Below are positions 52,086-59,027 of a stretch of 59,027 nt of DNA, one piece after another. The DNA lies in the NCBI GenBank assembly GCA_005116945.1, contig SWDH01000021.1, forward strand, positions 1 to 59,027. The letters run 5' to 3'. The DNA comes from Nitrospira sp. (GTDB lineage: Bacteria > Nitrospirota > Nitrospiria > Nitrospirales > Nitrospiraceae). The notes beneath the pieces were generated by a model. That model had not been told where the DNA came from, did no database searches, and saw nothing but the letters and a program-made list of their open reading frames with translations. Each line of letters opens with the position of its first letter. The stretch's first letter is position 1. The translations under genes and the position numbers were made by a program.

Positions 52086-52886
52086 CTAGTCGAGAGCCAG
52101 CGTCAGACACTTCGCCGAGCCGCCCGACTTCATGAATTCATCGAGCGGGACTGGATGGGGAAGATAGCCGCACGAGGCCAACAGAGATTCTGTTTCCGGA
52201 CAGCCTGCGGGAAGCACAACGTGTTTCCCGACGCAGACGGCATTGCAGGCAAACCTGAGTGCCTCCGCTTCCGATACCACAAGACGTCTGGAAGGGGTGA
52301 TCCGTTCGGCAAGAGCCGCTTGCCCGTAGTGGTCGAAAGCGGGAGGAAAATACAGGAGTTCACCTCCGCTCAAAGGGCACAAGCAGGTATCGAGGTGATA
52401 GAACCGGTTGTCGACCAGTTCAAGTGGGATGATTTCTCGATGGAACCAGTCGCTGAGCGTGGGGAAGACACGGATATCCGATCGCTGCCGATAGCCACCG
52501 AACCAGGTGTCGGGAAACCCTAAGAGATCCCCGGCTCCCTCGAAGAAACTACCAGGATCCAGTGTGACAACTTCGTACCCCTGCCCACGAAACCATTCTT
52601 CAAAATACGTCTCTTCCTTCCGCCGTTCCGCATAGCGAAATCGACTTGGCACAGCCTTACGTCCGACGACAATGCCGGCATTCGCCGTAAATACCAGGTC
52701 GGGCAGTCCCGGCACCGGCTTCATCCGTTCCAGGACCGCGCCCACATCCTGTTCGAGCACCTGCATGAGATGATGCCATTGGCGGATAGCCTGTTCTGAA
52801 TCAACGGCATTCGAACGGCGCATCCAAGGATTAATTTCATATTCGATCTTGAAGTAGTCCGGCGGACAGACCAACAGGCGACTCAT
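52086..52886 (-). CDS. Arginine dihydrolase-like guanidine-modifying enzyme (ArgZ/AgrE N-terminal type)
   Basis: The 266-residue protein is in the amidinotransferase/DDAH fold. The catalytic Cys is in GSAKCLTLAL near the C terminus (about C260), a His and Glu/Asp occur in FFEGAGDLLGF and FYHLDTCL, and Asn residues stand in EINPWM and FTANAGIV where arginine dihydrolases of the cyanobacterial ArgZ/AgrE type have them. Such enzymes convert arginine directly to ornithine, two ammonia and CO2. The ATG at 52886 overlaps the upstream stop (ATGA), coupling it to the ornithine cyclodeaminase gene. DDAH or arginine deiminase are alternatives. Confidence 0.8.
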   Translation of the reverse strand: MSRLLVCPPDYFKIEYEINPWMRRSNAVDSEQAIRQWHHLMQVLEQDVGAVLERMKPVPGLPDLVFTANAGIVVGRKAVPSRFRYAERRKEETYFEEWFRGQGYEVVTLDPGSFFEGAGDLLGFPDTWFGGYRQRSDIRVFPTLSDWFHREIIPLELVDNRFYHLDTCLCPLSGGELLYFPPAFDHYGQAALAERITPSRRLVVSEAEALRFACNAVCVGKHVVLPAGCPETESLLASCGYLPHPVPLDEFMKSGGSAKCLTLALD

Positions 52887-54127
52887 GGCTGCCATCCCAA
52901 CTCTCGCGCCAGTTCGTTCAGAAACGATGCCGCATCCATGACCAGTCCAACAGCCTGAAAACTGCCTCGATCAGCGAGCTTCGTCGGGACGGACGGATTG
53001 ACATCGACGCAGACGGAGGGGATCGTGGCCGGCAATAAATTTCCTGTTGCGACCGCGTGCAGCGTCGACGCGACGAGCAAGGCCATTCCAATACCAGGAA
53101 TTGCCGCGCGCATGGCTGCCTGAGCTTCCAGCGAATCTGTGATCACGCCAGGCAGCGGGCCGTCATCGCGAATTGTGCCGGCCATGACAACCTGCACACT
53201 ACGCCTGACACAGGCCGCCATGATTCCGGTCTTGATGATCCCTGACTTGACCCCGGCCTCAATGCTGCCGATGGCCCTGATTCGATTGATGGTTCGCAGA
53301 TGGTGTTCATGCCCATGCGGCACTACACGGCCTGCCGCATGCCCATAGCCAAGGGACGTACCATAGAGATCGACTTCCATATCATGCGCCGGCAACGCAT
53401 TCCCGCAGAACAAAACATGAATAAACTCTTCGTCGATGAGCCATGCCAGCGCCTCGCGTCCTCCTGCATGCACAATCGCCGGGCCTCCTGCCAGCAGCAC
53501 CTTGCTGCCCACTTTCCCTTCCCGGAATCCTGTTCGCAACTGCACGAGGCGCTTGGCGATGTCGCCGATGACGCGACCATGAGGCCGCTCAGACGAGACC
53601 TGTGATTCCATAAAACTGAACACATCGCGATCTCGTGGCCGCTGGAGTGGGATAACTCGCACACCCTCACGACCGATCACAACCTGCTCTCCCCGTTTCA
53701 CCTCTCCCATCGGAACAGTTCGCGCAGTCAAACGAACCAGATCCACGCAAATGCCCAGATCCATCTCGATCCCCTCCACCTCTACCCACTGATCACGTAT
53801 TCGCACCTGGGTCGGTAAATGGGTCGTCGCGTAAAATTCGCTGGGAAAGATCCCGTCCGCCGGTGCCGCCGCCAGCCCACAATCCCGTTCATTCTCGACC
53901 GACGCGCCGTGAGGTTGAATGGCATGGAGGATCTCGCTGAGCAGTTTCGCAGACGAGGCTCGCACGACGATTCTGGCCCGTGACGGCTCCTCGCGGGTCT
54001 TGCCGATCTGCACATCTTGAAGATCGAAGGTTCCGCCCATCATCAAAATCCGGTCCAGAACCTTCGCCAGGATCAACGAATCGATGATGTGGCCTTGCAG
54101 GATGACGGTTTCTTGATCTTGCATCAT
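52883..54127 (-). CDS. Ornithine cyclodeaminase of the TIGR00300 (LOR/SDH) family
   Basis: The 414-residue protein consists of an N-terminal LOR/SDH-type domain (VILQGHIIDSLILAKVLDRILMMGG, split by the family's GTF) and a C-terminal NAD-binding domain (GGPAIVHAGGREALAWLI, ALPAHDMEVDLYGTSLG). In archaea this family turns ornithine into proline and ammonia, and in cyanobacteria it is the C-terminal half of AgrE/ArgZ. Here it is a separate gene read first in a two-gene operon. Start could be the ATG at 54127 or the next at 54124; GAGG sits a few bases upstream. Confidence 0.82.
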   Translation of the reverse strand: MMQDQETVILQGHIIDSLILAKVLDRILMMGGTFDLQDVQIGKTREEPSRARIVVRASSAKLLSEILHAIQPHGASVENERDCGLAAAPADGIFPSEFYATTHLPTQVRIRDQWVEVEGIEMDLGICVDLVRLTARTVPMGEVKRGEQVVIGREGVRVIPLQRPRDRDVFSFMESQVSSERPHGRVIGDIAKRLVQLRTGFREGKVGSKVLLAGGPAIVHAGGREALAWLIDEEFIHVLFCGNALPAHDMEVDLYGTSLGYGHAAGRVVPHGHEHHLRTINRIRAIGSIEAGVKSGIIKTGIMAACVRRSVQVVMAGTIRDDGPLPGVITDSLEAQAAMRAAIPGIGMALLVASTLHAVATGNLLPATIPSVCVDVNPSVPTKLADRGSFQAVGLVMDAASFLNELARELGWQP

Positions 54128-54262
54128 GCCTCAGACTCCCACTCCTATATGGAGCGGTTCTGCACAGATTCTACCACCAGATCAGCACGCGCAGGCAGAT
54201 CTATACGGTTCATCACAAACTCACAGAGCTCTGAATCACGTCCGCGACCTGTAGCAATCCCT

Positions 54263-54389
54263 GCGGGCGACTCAAAATGCTCCGCTAGCAAGGCCGCAGG
54301 CGAGTGAAAACCGGAGGCGTACCCTCTGGGGTACGTTGAGGATTTTCACGAGCAGAGAACGAAGCTAGCGGGCATTTTCAGCCGCCCGC
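54263..54389. repeat. Family A palindromic element overlapping the truD 3' end
   Basis: Ends GCGGGCGACTCAAAATGC and GCATTTTCAGCCGCCCGC are inverted; the central dyad CGTACCC/GGGTACG is at 54318-54335. The right end contains the last eight truD codons and its stop (54365-54391). Confidence 0.85.
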
Positions 54390-55414
54390 AAGTCGGTCTT
54401 CATGAGTTCGCGGAGGATACTCGTCGCATACGCGCCGGGAGGGAGTGAAAAGGAAAGGGTGAGCACCGTGCCATCCAAAGCCCATTCTAAATCTCTGAGG
54501 GGAATTCGGAGTGAGCGCCGCTCGCCTCGAAACCCGCAGGACTTCGCAGCTTCAGTGAGACTCTCCGGCGTGGCTCCGCTCTCCACGACCACGGCCCGTT
54601 CCATCTCGCCTGGTTCGCCGACCGCCCATGAGGCGCGCGACCCAAACAGAATACCGGTGGGACTGATCTCAAACCGATCGGCCCGCGGCTGTTCCTTCTC
54701 GGCATCCTCGACCAGAAAACAGGCGCCGTTCTCCATTTTCATCGCCCAGTCGCCAACCAGGATACGATCGAGTCGGTCCAGTCGTCTGGCTAACATGTCA
54801 TTAAAGAAATGCGACTGATAGGCATTGAGGTACCACATGCGCTTGGATCGGCTCAGCCTGTTTCGACGTGCCGGATCCACCAAGAGTTCAGCTCCAGTCT
54901 GGTAGTTCTGTCCGCTTCGCCCTTGCCGTTGTGGGCCGAAATAATTCGGTACGCCTCGTCGCACCAGTATGTCAGTGACCAGAGGCACCGTCTCGCTGGC
55001 ATGCGGGGCGACATCCCTGATCACCAACCGAAAGCGATTGCCTGCATGATGCCCAGGACGCAAGCGATTGCGATGCCGCCCCAGCACGTCCACTGACAAG
55101 AGTTGCTCGTCTAACTTCAATCGATCCAGCCTGTCAGGCGTGACGCCGAGAAGCGAGACCATCTGCGTGGTCACAGCCCTGGCGTCTTTGAGGCCCGCGA
55201 CACCGATCGCTTGCGCTTTCACCCCCAAGACTGAAGAGAGGCGCAGGACGAGATCTGGAGTCGACAGCAGGCGCTTTCTGATTGTGATGTAGAGATGCTC
55301 GCCCTCTCCACAAGGAAGATACAGCGGATGTTCCTCGACCTGGAAATCTTCCGGAAAAGCCCGCATCTGTCCGCCAATGCCAGGCAGAATGGCTGTCAAA
55401 AACGGCAAGTCCAT
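54365..55414 (-). CDS. truD: tRNA pseudouridine(13) synthase TruD
   Basis: The 349-residue enzyme isomerises U13 in tRNA-Glu. The catalytic Asp is D77 in GLKDARAVTTQ, and NYFGPQRQGR plus the TruD-insert region follow. The FPEDFQVEE opening is diagnostic. Length is normal. Its last residues (RAAENAR) are encoded inside a family A repeat, so the natural C terminus has been replaced. AAGGGG precedes the ATG at 55414. Confidence 0.94.
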   Translation of the reverse strand: MDLPFLTAILPGIGGQMRAFPEDFQVEEHPLYLPCGEGEHLYITIRKRLLSTPDLVLRLSSVLGVKAQAIGVAGLKDARAVTTQMVSLLGVTPDRLDRLKLDEQLLSVDVLGRHRNRLRPGHHAGNRFRLVIRDVAPHASETVPLVTDILVRRGVPNYFGPQRQGRSGQNYQTGAELLVDPARRNRLSRSKRMWYLNAYQSHFFNDMLARRLDRLDRILVGDWAMKMENGACFLVEDAEKEQPRADRFEISPTGILFGSRASWAVGEPGEMERAVVVESGATPESLTEAAKSCGFRGERRSLRIPLRDLEWALDGTVLTLSFSLPPGAYATSILRELMKTDLRAAENAR

Positions 55415-55453
55415 GGTGGAATGAGCCCCTTCTTCATGCTCGCAAGATCACGA

Positions 55454-55502
55454 TCACCGTTCGGTGAAACTTGATGGAGCGAGACGATTCGCATGATATA
55501 CT
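55454..55502 (+). promoter_or_regulatory. Possible promoter and dyad upstream of the 213-residue gene
   Basis: A perfect dyad TCACCG-TT-CGGTGA lies at 55454-55467. TATACT (55497-55502) is a good -10, with TTGATG (55471-55476) 20 bp before it. Transcription would start at or next to the ATG (55509), implying a leaderless message. Confidence 0.35.
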
Positions 55503-55508
55503 TTTTTC

Positions 55509-56150
55509 ATGTCTGCTCACCCACCAACGGTCCAATGGCCTAAGGCACGCCTCCTCGCGGCAAGCCTGTCCTTTACCATGCTCATCTGCACGCTGTTTCC
55601 AGGGGACTCGCTGGGAAGCGATAACGCAATCTTTCAAGAATTCACCCGGCACATCAATCGGCAAATCCACAAAGACAAGCAGGCCTTCGCGCAAGCGAAC
55701 ACCTGCGTCTCATGGTTTTATCAATCAGGAAAGACGCCTCCCCCGACCGTTCAGGGAATCGGCTGGAGCCCCACCGCGTCGTCCCAGCTCGAAGAGGATT
55801 GCCTTCGCCACTATCCGAGGGGAATGAACGATGCGCGAGCCGATCTTGCCAAGACCCAGGCGTTGCTCTCAGTGAGTCTGACCTTCTATCAATTTGCCCT
55901 GGTTGCCGATCGAAATGACGATGCGATCTATAGTCCCGTCGAACTTCAAGACATGCTCCGCTCCCTCACCCTCTCGTACCGGGACGAGGAACCCACCCCG
56001 AAGCAGGTTACCGCACTCATGGAGCGGTTCGATAGCTGGTATCGCAGCCGCAATATGGATGCCCTGATGCAAGGCATGAGCGATCTGTACGAACGAGGCT
56101 ATCGCGTCACTCCCTCCGATCGTGTCGAGCTGGATCGGGTGATGGGATGA
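55509..56150 (+). CDS. Secreted protein with an EF-hand-like loop
   Basis: The 213-residue protein has a signal peptide (LLAASLSFTMLICTLF, cleavage near DSLGSDN). The mature part is helical, with an EF-hand-like loop DRNDDAIYSPVE at about residues 136-147 that lacks the usual Gly. No family is recognised. No ribosome site precedes the ATG; a TATACT lies only 7 bp upstream, so the mRNA may be leaderless. It overlaps the phosphoesterase gene by 4 bp (ATGA). Confidence 0.7.
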   Translation: MSAHPPTVQWPKARLLAASLSFTMLICTLFPGDSLGSDNAIFQEFTRHINRQIHKDKQAFAQANTCVSWFYQSGKTPPPTVQGIGWSPTASSQLEEDCLRHYPRGMNDARADLAKTQALLSVSLTFYQFALVADRNDDAIYSPVELQDMLRSLTLSYRDEEPTPKQVTALMERFDSWYRSRNMDALMQGMSDLYERGYRVTPSDRVELDRVMG

Positions 56151-56989
56151 CCAGACGCACAACGTCCTGGCTCGACCGAACCCGTTCGTTCATCGGATAT
56201 TGCCTGGGCGAACCCGTCTATCGAATCTTCAGTCTCGTTCCCTGCTTAGAGGTCGGACTCTCCACACACGAGATTTCACGACTCACCTATGCCTATAGCC
56301 CTTTGGCCGGCCGGCGGGCTGTTCATCTGAGCGACCTCCATCTCGACCGCTATCAACCACGACATGATTCCATCGTCGCCACAGTCGGAGACTTCCACCC
56401 CGACTGGATCTTTGTCACCGGCGACCTACTCAATGTGCCGGAGGGGCTGCCGCATGTCTTTCGATTTCTCTCAGGCTTACGTCAAATTGCGCCAGTCTTC
56501 GTCACGTTGGGTAACCACGATCACTACAGCGGTGTGCCGATCGATCAGTATTGCGAACTTGCCGATCGCCACAAAATCACTCTCTTAATCAATCAAGCCA
56601 CGTTCATTTCGACGAACGATGGCGAGATCGCTATTGTCGGCGTCGACGATCCCTCACTGCATCGAGCCGACTTGCACTGCCTGCCGCCGCGCGCACACAA
56701 CCGCTACACCCTCTTGCTCGCGCATGCGCCGAATATCCTCGATCAACTGGAGAACCACCACGCTGTCGACCTGATCCTCTGTGGCCATAGTCACGGTGGC
56801 CAGTGGCGGATACCAGGCGTGCCGACATTCTGGCTCCCGCCCGGCTGTAACGGCCGAGTCGACGGTCATCACGGAGAACCTGGTCGCCGGCTCTATATCA
56901 ATCGTGGACTGGGATGGTCGTTTCTTCCCTTGCGGTGGAATTGCGCGCCGGAAATCGCCTGCATCGAATGGACAGACGACGCGGCGTAA
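56147..56989 (+). CDS. Calcineurin-like metallophosphoesterase (YaeI/YkuE type)
   Basis: The 280-residue protein contains the full metal site: LSDLHLD, GDLLN, GNHDHY, and GHSHGGQW, with an additional LLLAHAP. Relatives act as UDP-2,3-diacylglucosamine hydrolases or general phosphodiesterases and are often membrane-associated; an N-terminal hydrophobic patch is weak here. Start overlaps the preceding secreted-protein gene, so both likely act together at the envelope. Substrate unknown. Confidence 0.85.
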   Translation: MTRRTTSWLDRTRSFIGYCLGEPVYRIFSLVPCLEVGLSTHEISRLTYAYSPLAGRRAVHLSDLHLDRYQPRHDSIVATVGDFHPDWIFVTGDLLNVPEGLPHVFRFLSGLRQIAPVFVTLGNHDHYSGVPIDQYCELADRHKITLLINQATFISTNDGEIAIVGVDDPSLHRADLHCLPPRAHNRYTLLLAHAPNILDQLENHHAVDLILCGHSHGGQWRIPGVPTFWLPPGCNGRVDGHHGEPGRRLYINRGLGWSFLPLRWNCAPEIACIEWTDDAA

Positions 56990-57001
56990 TCCAACTCTGG
57001 A

Positions 57002-57634
57002 TTATTTGATCCGCTCCAGCGCCTCCTTCGATCGGCTCCTGACGGTCTGATCCCAATCATGTTCCATGGCAGTCGTCAGTTTCTCCTTCGCCTCGCTGGC
57101 GCGCAACCGGCCCAATCCCAACGCCGCACTGGAACGTACATAGGCGTGGTCGTCTTCCATCGCTTTCAGCAGCAAGGGAACGACAGTCGCATCGTTCAAG
57201 ACGCCAAGGTGACTGGCCGCCATCCCTCGAATCCGGTGCTGTTTGTCACCCAACGCCCGCTCCAACGTCGTCGCGAAAAGGTCTCGTAACGCGGGCGTCA
57301 CGGACTCCAAGCCTGTGGCGCGGTATTCATTCGCTTCAATCAGGGCAAAGGCGATCTCCAACTTCTTTTCTTGTGCCGTAGCCTGATTGAACGCGGCGAT
57401 TAACTTCGTACGTTCGCGCCGTTGCCCCCTGCGGCGGGTGAATGCCCGAACCAACAAAAACAACCCCGCCGCGATCACCAACCCCACGAACACGACGGGA
57501 ATAGCTTGATCGATCACATAGTCCTGAGTCTCAAACGACAGACGCTTCCACACCCACACGCCGGTAATAATGAGGCCGACAAGGATTCCAATGGCGACCA
57601 GATTGGTCTGGCCCGATTCAGAACGAGTGCTCAT
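57002..57634 (-). CDS. Membrane protein with HEAT repeats
   Basis: The 210-residue protein has two N-terminal membrane helices (about residues 12-30 and 44-64), a basic stretch (RRRGQRRERTK), then a helical region with two or three HEAT/PBS-lyase-type repeats (HRIRGMAASHLGVLND, YVRSSAALGLGRLRA, and a final TVRSRSKEALER). It would expose a protein-binding surface on the cytoplasmic side. Convergent with the phosphoesterase gene, 12 bp apart. Confidence 0.75.
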   Translation of the reverse strand: MSTRSESGQTNLVAIGILVGLIITGVWVWKRLSFETQDYVIDQAIPVVFVGLVIAAGLFLLVRAFTRRRGQRRERTKLIAAFNQATAQEKKLEIAFALIEANEYRATGLESVTPALRDLFATTLERALGDKQHRIRGMAASHLGVLNDATVVPLLLKAMEDDHAYVRSSAALGLGRLRASEAKEKLTTAMEHDWDQTVRSRSKEALERIK

Positions 57635-57664
57635 GGGAAAAGCATCATATCAGGGCAGAGGGAG

Positions 57665-57922
57665 GAGCAGCCAGGTGGGGGATGGGCAGCCTGGTCGTCC
57701 TCCTGCTCACGGAACGCGCACGATAAAAAGGATGGGAGGACACCCACGTTGGTCCTGTGCTCCCGGAACGCGCGCCCTCCGAATGGCCTCGTTCGACGGC
57801 CGCACCTAGACCAACATGGGTGCCCTCTCTAGAGAGGAAAATCAAGCGAGCTTGGAGGGGCAATTAGATGGATGCCGGTCGCTGGATGCGCGCAATCAAG
57901 GACAGCCTTGGCCACTCCTTAA
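57665..57922. repeat. Family B composite element, inverted copy of 30087-30270
   Basis: CACCCACGTTGGTC (57741-57754) pairs with GACCAACATGGGTG (57809-57822) around the core GCTCCCGGAACGCGCGCC / CCTCGTTCGACGGCCGC. The right flank (AAGCGAGCTTGGAGG, then CGGTCGCTGGATGCGCGC, then AGCCTTGGCCACT) matches the reversed flank of the copy at 39996-40177. It fills most of the spacer to about 57922; the remaining bases to 58004 show nothing clear. Confidence 0.8.
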
Positions 57923-58004
57923 AAAGGAAGTGCGCGTCTTTCCCTTTTCCAGCGAAATACCCGATTGCAACGTGCAAGGTCAAGCAACGACCTCGCAATT
58001 CTTG

Positions 58005-58262
58005 TCAGAACTGTCGCGCAGGGACGATCGCCTCCAACAATGCGGTCCGTTCCTCTTGCAGCTTCTTCGATGGCGGCACCTTCGCCACAAATCGTTCCGC
58101 CGCTACAGTCAAGGCCTGCAGCGTCTCGGCCATGTCCCCCTGCCTTGAAGCAGGCGACAACGAGGCTTCACGTAACAGCGCGCGCCTCCTCCTGGGTCCC
58201 ACATACATCTGCGGAGCGATCGGGTTATCTTTTTCCAACTCGGGTCGTCGAAATACCGCCAT
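58005..58262 (-). CDS. Possible small gene or remnant
   Basis: An 85-residue frame with GGAGGA four bases before its ATG has protein-like composition (ALTVAAERFVAKVPPSKKLQEE). Just upstream, a different frame (to about 58417) also reads protein-like (LSDALEEPWRYFDDPS), so the true gene may be longer and frameshifted. No family recognised. It lies downstream of the IS30 remnant on the same strand. Confidence 0.35.
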   Translation of the reverse strand: MAVFRRPELEKDNPIAPQMYVGPRRRRALLREASLSPASRQGDMAETLQALTVAAERFVAKVPPSKKLQEERTALLEAIVPARQF

Positions 58263-58477
58263 GGCTCCTCCAACGCATCAGACAAAGAGAAATGAAGCTC
58301 CCGCAGCAGCCTACTCCGCCGAAGCAGTCGCTTCGGCTGCGAAGGCCGGAAGCTACGGGGTATTCGGCGAAAGAGAATAATCTGCATACTGTACTCGATT
58401 CGCGTCGGCAATTGCATCGAGGCTTGAGCATAGAGGGGAAAAGGCTGCGAAGCGGTGCGGCAGAATGTCGCTTGAAT

Positions 58478-58750
58478 TCAAGGTTGAAGTGCAACACCTG
58501 GAGCCCGAGCGAAGACTTCGGCTGGAGTCCGATAGGCGAGGCATTTGCGGGGTCTATTATTCAATTCCTCCACAACAGACGCAAGCTGGCGCACCGTGAT
58601 CATGGAGAAGTCCGTCTGTTTAGGGAAATAATCGCGCAACAGCCCGTTGGTGTTTTCATTGGTCCCTCGCTCCCACGCCGCATAGGGGGAGGCAAAGTAG
58701 ACCTGGAGCCCCAAGGTCCGTTGGAGGCTGCGAAATGCCGTCCATTCGCT
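58478..58750 (-). pseudogene. IS30-family transposase remnant (C-terminal part)
   Basis: About 90 codons encode the C-terminal end of an IS30 transposase: EWTAFRSLQ, then YFASPYAAWERGTNENTNG (holding the catalytic Glu region), LLRDYFPKQTDF and NNRPRKCLAYRTPAEVFAR. The N-terminal helix-turn-helix and the two catalytic Asp residues are missing. The fragment begins abruptly at the end of the truncated TPR gene, in a different frame, so an insertion followed by deletion, or recombination between copies, created this junction. Confidence 0.85.
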
Positions 58751-59027
58751 ACTTCAATGCGTCGGGATAGGCCGGCTTCAGCTTGAGCGCCTGGTTGAAG
58801 GCCTCGACAGACTGAACCGGTTTCCTCTCTTTGAAATAGATCATACCGAGCAGATGGTGCGCTTCAGCTGAGGAGGGATTGAGTTCGATCGCTTTCCTGG
58901 CAGCCTCGGATGCCGCAGCCAGATCACCTTTCTTCAGCAGCGCAGCGCCTCGCTCATAGTGACGCTGCGCGGCGTCCGGCTGTTCCGCCGCCACTGCGAC
59001 CGGAACAAGAGGAGAAGCCACAGCTAG
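58749..59027 (-). pseudogene. Truncated TPR gene, paralogue of 36087-37151, cut by window edge and by IS30 remnant
   Basis: The frame is open at the window edge, where it aligns with the signal-peptide end of the TPR protein at 36087-37151 (LAVASPLV versus LAVISPLA). Two TPRs follow with few differences (ERGAALLKKGDLAAASEAARK). After ALK it meets a TAG at 58749-58751 created at the IS30 junction; the paralogue continues with DLAKVYR and six more repeats. The gene is thus interrupted and probably non-functional. Confidence 0.8.

Noticed and set aside
57965..58786. Plus-strand frame of about 273 codons at the window end
   Set aside because: Covers the IS30 remnant and TPR gene in antisense; rich in Arg, Pro and Ser with no family resemblance.
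1..59027. tRNA or rRNA genes
   Set aside because: I found no cloverleaf with a GGTTCGAATCC-type arm and no rRNA-like sequence on either strand; a covariance-model scan would be decisive.

Overview
This window is a bacterial chromosome segment of roughly 55-60% GC, densely coding with short intergenic spaces. Gene content points to Nitrospira or a close relative in the Nitrospirota: hopanoid and carotenoid genes, nickel genes (NikR, LarB, LarC, a HupE-type transporter), many secreted TPR proteins, an envelope operon with a lipoprotein globin, and families of dispersed palindromic repeats. There is no rRNA or recognised tRNA to confirm this, so the taxonomic placement is an inference.

Layout. 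1-4944: a five-gene plus-strand phosphonolipid-type operon, consisting of a phosphonopyruvate decarboxylase subunit, a 2-aminoethylphosphonate transaminase-like enzyme, a sugar-phosphate-type nucleotidyltransferase, a fused (degenerate nucleotidyltransferase)-CDP-alcohol phosphatidyltransferase, and a flippase-like membrane protein. 5264-8107: isoprenoid genes (ispA, hpnA, cruF-like). 8294-11025: two small envelope proteins and a GAF histidine-kinase-like protein lacking its phosphoacceptor His. 11342-16063: a HAD phosphatase, a serine hydrolase fused to a beta-propeller, a small secreted protein with a clear promoter and terminator, and a 3-methyladenine glycosylase. 16201-18700: nikR with a TonB-dependent receptor. 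18910-20213: an ECF sigma factor with a cupin anti-sigma. 20439-26051: a six-gene operon (globin lipoprotein, small lipoprotein, DUF4331, TonB, TPR, HupE/UreJ). 26347-37151: TPR proteins, HtrA protease, Cu+ ATPase, DsbA-like protein, Slp lipoprotein. 37380-44889: a hypothetical, a 2OG-Fe(II) oxygenase, lolA, ftsK, rsmA, a small hypothetical and pdxA. 45271-50183: a cation antiporter overlapping larC, a secreted protein, and larB overlapping gpsA. 50547-57634: an outer-membrane barrel, a zinc-ribbon protein, a split arginine dihydrolase/ornithine cyclodeaminase pair, truD, a secreted EF-hand-like protein with a phosphoesterase, and a HEAT-repeat membrane protein. 57635-59027: repeats, an IS30 remnant and a TPR gene truncated by it.

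The most striking structural feature is non-coding. At least ten copies or parts of one imperfect-palindromic element (family A, about 115-125 bp, one variant of 185 bp with perfect 19-bp terminal repeats) lie almost always within a few bases of a stop codon. Several copies of a second, GC-rich long-stem hairpin family (family B) are sometimes nested inside family A or inside each other. In truD (family A) and ftsK (family B) the repeat supplies the last codons and the stop.

Functionally, the window combines membrane-lipid tailoring (phosphonate headgroups, hopanoids, carotenoid), nickel handling, envelope proteostasis and metal export, plus housekeeping. Gene function calls rest on motif recognition by eye, without database searches.
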